Assembly: GCA_900290295.1 (NCBI GenBank)
Contig: OMSW01000112.1
Span: forward strand, 138,382 to 176,443
DNA length: 38,062 nt
Reading direction: 5' to 3'
DNA from: Burkholderiales bacterium
GTDB lineage: Bacteria; Pseudomonadota; Gammaproteobacteria; Burkholderiales; Burkholderiaceae_F
Within the stretch, counting starts at the first letter, position 1, and each line of letters begins with the position of its first letter. Of this stretch, positions 35,266 to 38,062 are shown piece by piece. Position numbers and translations under genes: made by a program. The notes beneath the pieces are model-generated. The model was not told the DNA's origin and did no database searches. It was given only the letters and a program-made list of their open reading frames with translations.

Positions 35266-36720
35266 ATGCGCAGAAATCGAAACGCCAAGATTGTTGCAAC
35301 ACTTGGTCCCGCCAGTTCCACGCCTGAGCTCATCCGCGACTTGTTTGTCGCGGGCGTCGACATGTTTCGGTTGAATTTCAGTCATGGAACCCATGTCGAG
35401 CACAAGGAGCGCTTTGACACCGTCCGGCGCATCGGCCGAGAGCTCGGTCGACCGATTGGCATCTTGTGCGATCTACAGGGGCCAAAGCTGCGTGTCGGCA
35501 AGTTTTCCTATGGCGGTGTTACCTTGGAACCCGACGCGATTTTTCGGCTTGACCTCAATCCGGCGGACGGCGATGCGCGCCGGGTCAATCTCCCGCACCC
35601 GGAGATCTTTGCCGCCTTGGTGCGCGGTGCAGCATTGCTGCTTGACGACGGCAAGCTCGCGCTGCGCGTTGAGGACTTCGGTCCCGATTTCGCTACGACG
35701 CGCGTGGTGGTCGGCGGCCGCTTGACCGATCGCAAGGGTGTCAATGTTCCCGGCGTTGTGCTGCCGATATCTCCGCTTACGGAGAAGGACCGACGCGACC
35801 TTCAGTACGCCTTGGAGCTCGGAGTCGACTGGGTCGCGCTGTCCTTCGTACAGCGACCCGAAGACATCTTTGAGGCTCGGACCATAATCGGCGACAGGGC
35901 GCTGGTGATGACCAAGCTGGAGAAACCGGCCGCAATAGATCGCCTCGATGAAATCGTCCGTGCTTCCGATGCAGTCATGGTTGCGCGCGGGGATCTGGGG
36001 GTCGAGACGCCGCCTGAGCGCGTGCCGATCTTGCAACGCGCGATCGTCCGCGCGTGCCGACGCGAGGGTAAGCCCGTGGTCGTTGCGACGCAGATGCTCG
36101 AATCGATGACCGCCAGCCCAGTGCCTACGCGCGCCGAGGCATCCGATGTTGCCAGCGCCATCTTCCAAGGAGCCGATGCGGTGATGCTCTCGGCCGAATC
36201 GGCCGCGGGCAAATATCCGGTGGAGGCCGTGACCATGATGGACCGCATCATCGGCCAGGTGGAAGCCGATCCGTACTATCGCGCGTTGCTGGAAGCAAAT
36301 CACGAAGAAGCGCGATCGACGGTTGCCGATGCGGTCTGTGCCGCCCTGCGCCAGACCGCACATATCGTTTCGGCCAAGGCGACCATTACCTATACCTCCT
36401 CCGGTTCGTCCGCGCTTCGTGCTGCACGTGAGCGGCCGGAGGCTCCGATCCTGTCGCTTACCCCAAGCGCGCGGACCGCCTGCCGCTTGGCCGTCGTCTG
36501 GGGTGTTCATTCTCTGCAGACCACCGAAGCGCCCGACGTCAACACGATGACGGACTTGGCGTGCCGCGCGGCGCTGCAGGAGGGCTTCGCCGCGGCCGGT
36601 GATTTCGTCGTGATTGCCGCGGGCGTGCCGTTCGGCCATTCGGGGACAACGAATCTGTTGCGCATTGCCAAGGTTGGCGCGCATGGCGCCGACGACGGTG
36701 TTCCACTGCGTAGCAAGTAA
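35266..36720 (+). CDS. pyk: Pyruvate kinase
   Basis: 484 residues, type II-like. Converts phosphoenolpyruvate and ADP to pyruvate and ATP. The N-terminal RNAKIVATLGPAS and RLNFSHG, the active-site MTKLEKPAAIDRLDEI with its lysine, MVARGDLGVE, and VVATQMLESMTASPVPTRAEASDVA are all intact, followed by the C-terminal regulatory domain. GGGA lies five bases before ATG 35266. The upstream MOFRL gene points to an ancestral glycerate-to-pyruvate pair. Confidence 0.96.
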   Translation: MRRNRNAKIVATLGPASSTPELIRDLFVAGVDMFRLNFSHGTHVEHKERFDTVRRIGRELGRPIGILCDLQGPKLRVGKFSYGGVTLEPDAIFRLDLNPADGDARRVNLPHPEIFAALVRGAALLLDDGKLALRVEDFGPDFATTRVVVGGRLTDRKGVNVPGVVLPISPLTEKDRRDLQYALELGVDWVALSFVQRPEDIFEARTIIGDRALVMTKLEKPAAIDRLDEIVRASDAVMVARGDLGVETPPERVPILQRAIVRACRREGKPVVVATQMLESMTASPVPTRAEASDVASAIFQGADAVMLSAESAAGKYPVEAVTMMDRIIGQVEADPYYRALLEANHEEARSTVADAVCAALRQTAHIVSAKATITYTSSGSSALRAARERPEAPILSLTPSARTACRLAVVWGVHSLQTTEAPDVNTMTDLACRAALQEGFAAAGDFVVIAAGVPFGHSGTTNLLRIAKVGAHGADDGVPLRSK

Positions 36721-36792
36721 GCCTTCTTCCAAGCGCATGCCGGCAAGTGCGGCGCGCGTGTTGCCGCACGCCGCTCTTTGTCGTAACCGGCA

Positions 36793-38062
36793 ATGAATAC
36801 CCCCGTCCGCACGCGTGTTGCACCGAGTCCTACCGGGATGCTGCACCTTGGCACCGCACGCACGGCCCTTTTTTGTTGGGCTTTTGCGCGCCACCACGGG
36901 GGAACGTTCATCCTGCGGATCGAGGACACCGATCGCGAGCGTTCGACGGAAGAGGCGGTCCGGATCATCTTCGATAGCATGGCTTGGTTGAACCTGGACT
37001 ATGACGAAGGACCCGTTCGCCAGACCGAGCGACTGGCGCGCTACCAGGAGCTTATCGAGCGTTTGCTCGATGAGGGCAAGGCCTATCGCTGTTACGCCAC
37101 GCGCGAAGAACTCGATGCTTTGCGTGCCCAGCAGACCGCGCGTGGCGAAAAGCCGCGCTATGACGGCCGCTGGCGCCCAGAGCGCGCCTCCGGCAGGAAC
37201 CCGCCGCCGGGCGTGACTCCGGTGATCCGTTTCCGCAATCCCGATGCGGGCGAGGTTTGGTGGCATGACCTCGTCAAGGGTCCAATCAGTGTCGACAATT
37301 CCGAGCTCGATGACCTGGTAATTGCACGTGCCGACGGCGTCCCGACCTATAACTTCGCTGTCGTGGTCGATGATATCGACATGCGGATCACGCACGTGCT
37401 GCGCGGCGATGATCATGTCAACAACACGCCGCGCCAGATCAACATCTATCGCGCGCTGTTGGGCGAGGGCGGTCAACTGCCTTATTTCGCTCATCTGCCC
37501 ATGATTCTCGGGCCTGATGGGCAGAAACTCTCCAAGCGGCACGGCGCGGTCAGCGTTCTGCAGTATGAGCAGGACGGCTTCCTGCCAGAGGCTTTGTTCA
37601 ATTACCTGGCGCGGCTTGGCTGGAGCCATGGGGACGCGGAAAAATTCTCGCGCGAGCAGTTGGTGCAATGGTTTGATTTGGAGCATGTCAATCGTGCACC
37701 GGCGCAATATGACATCGACAAGCTTCTCTGGCTCAACGGCGAGTACATAAAGCAGAGCGACGATGCCCGGCTCGCTGCTCTTGTCGAACCGCGGATGCGG
37801 GCACGGGGCATGCTACCCGGTGGCCCGGCGCTGGCCGCGGTCGTAGCCTTGTACAAGGATCGTGTCAAGACGCTCAACCTGCTCGCCGATGAGGCCATGT
37901 TGTTTTATTTCGATCCGCAGGTGCACGCGGATCTGCTGCACGAGCATGTTCACGGAAAAGCGCGCGAAGCCATAGTGGCATTCATCGCGTTGACCGAGGC
38001 GACAAACGACTGGCAACGGACATCTATCAACGCCCTGATCAAACAGGTGCTGGGCGAATTCG
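36793..38062 (+). CDS. gltX: Glutamyl-tRNA synthetase (partial, runs off the window)
   Basis: 423 residues are present with no stop before the window end; the family is about 465. Charges tRNA-Glu. The class I HIGH motif appears as [13 protein letters not shown], and the KMSKS loop as [11 protein letters not shown]. Between them lie [33 protein letters not shown] and LPMILGPDG, all characteristic of GltX. The anticodon-binding helical part begins before the cut. ATG 36793 gives the family N-terminus ([13 protein letters not shown]); 72 bases separate it from pyk. Confidence 0.96.
   Translation, partial: MNTPVRTRVAPSPTGMLHLGTARTALFCWAFARHHGGTFILRIEDTDRERSTEEAVRIIFDSMAWLNLDYDEGPVRQTERLARYQELIERLLDEGKAYRCYATREELDALRAQQTARGEKPRYDGRWRPERASGRNPPPGVTPVIRFRNPDAGEVWWHDLVKGPISVDNSELDDLVIARADGVPTYNFAVVVDDIDMRITHVLRGDDHVNNTPRQINIYRALLGEGGQLPYFAHLPMILGPDGQKLSKRHGAVSVLQYEQDGFLPEALFNYLARLGWSHGDAEKFSREQLVQWFDLEHVNRAPAQYDIDKLLWLNGEYIKQSDDARLAALVEPRMRARGMLPGGPALAAVVALYKDRVKTLNLLADEAMLFYFDPQVHADLLHEHVHGKAREAIVAFIALTEATNDWQRTSINALIKQVLGEF

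Overview
The window is a high-GC chromosomal segment from a proteobacterium, most likely a betaproteobacterium or a deep-branching gammaproteobacterium. Evidence for this is the single-chain GcvP behind a tandem glycine riboswitch, the block gloB / methyltransferase / rnhA / dnaQ / tRNA that parallels E. coli gloB-yafS-rnhA-dnaQ-aspV, proteobacterial ThyA, Dcd, FabI and EttA, and Gram-negative envelope genes (MltD, an outer-membrane barrel, exporters). I cannot name a genus from sequence alone.

Layout. 1-3358 (+): end of an aerobic CO-dehydrogenase-type cluster (large subunit C-terminus, FAD subunit, MoxR ATPase, VWA protein). 3373-4563 (-): DSD1-type PLP enzyme. 4750-5313 (+): dcd. 5384-10054 (+): tandem glycine riboswitch and gcvT-gcvH-gcvP. 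10125-12416 (+): ettA and a secreted PEBP/YbhB protein. 12563-14505 (-): thyA-folA-DUF4337. 14937-20743 (+): a sulfur nanocompartment operon. 20818-27333 (-): fabI, a frameshifted HlyD adaptor, a C39-peptidase ABC exporter, a MAPEG protein and a second ABC exporter. 27452-30199 (-): mltD and gloB. 30273-32337 (+): methyltransferase, rnhA, dnaQ. 32532-32606: tRNA-Val(CAC). 32607-34401: a decayed, lower-GC stretch with a recombinase remnant and an outer-membrane protein (-). 34467-38062 (+): a degenerate MOFRL-domain protein, pyruvate kinase and gltX (cut by the window end).

The main system is at 14937-19896. A rhodanese, an EpsC/CysE-type serine acetyltransferase, a small XRE regulator, a Family 2A (SrpI-type) encapsulin shell protein and a SufS-like cysteine desulfurase lie in one direction. 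The desulfurase carries a 331-residue disordered N-terminal extension. Acetyltransferase activity would commit serine to cysteine synthesis, the desulfurase would release sulfane sulfur inside the shell, and the rhodanese would move that sulfur; Family 2A shells with this cargo are known to hold elemental sulfur. Unusual here are four in-frame 84-bp repeats in the cargo extension and a dedicated XRE regulator between acetyltransferase and shell.

Other points of interest are a probable one-base frameshift in the HlyD adaptor of a peptide exporter that has no visible substrate gene, a downstream ABC exporter with no ATG/GTG/TTG start, and a MOFRL-only glycerate-kinase relative lacking every key residue beside pyruvate kinase.
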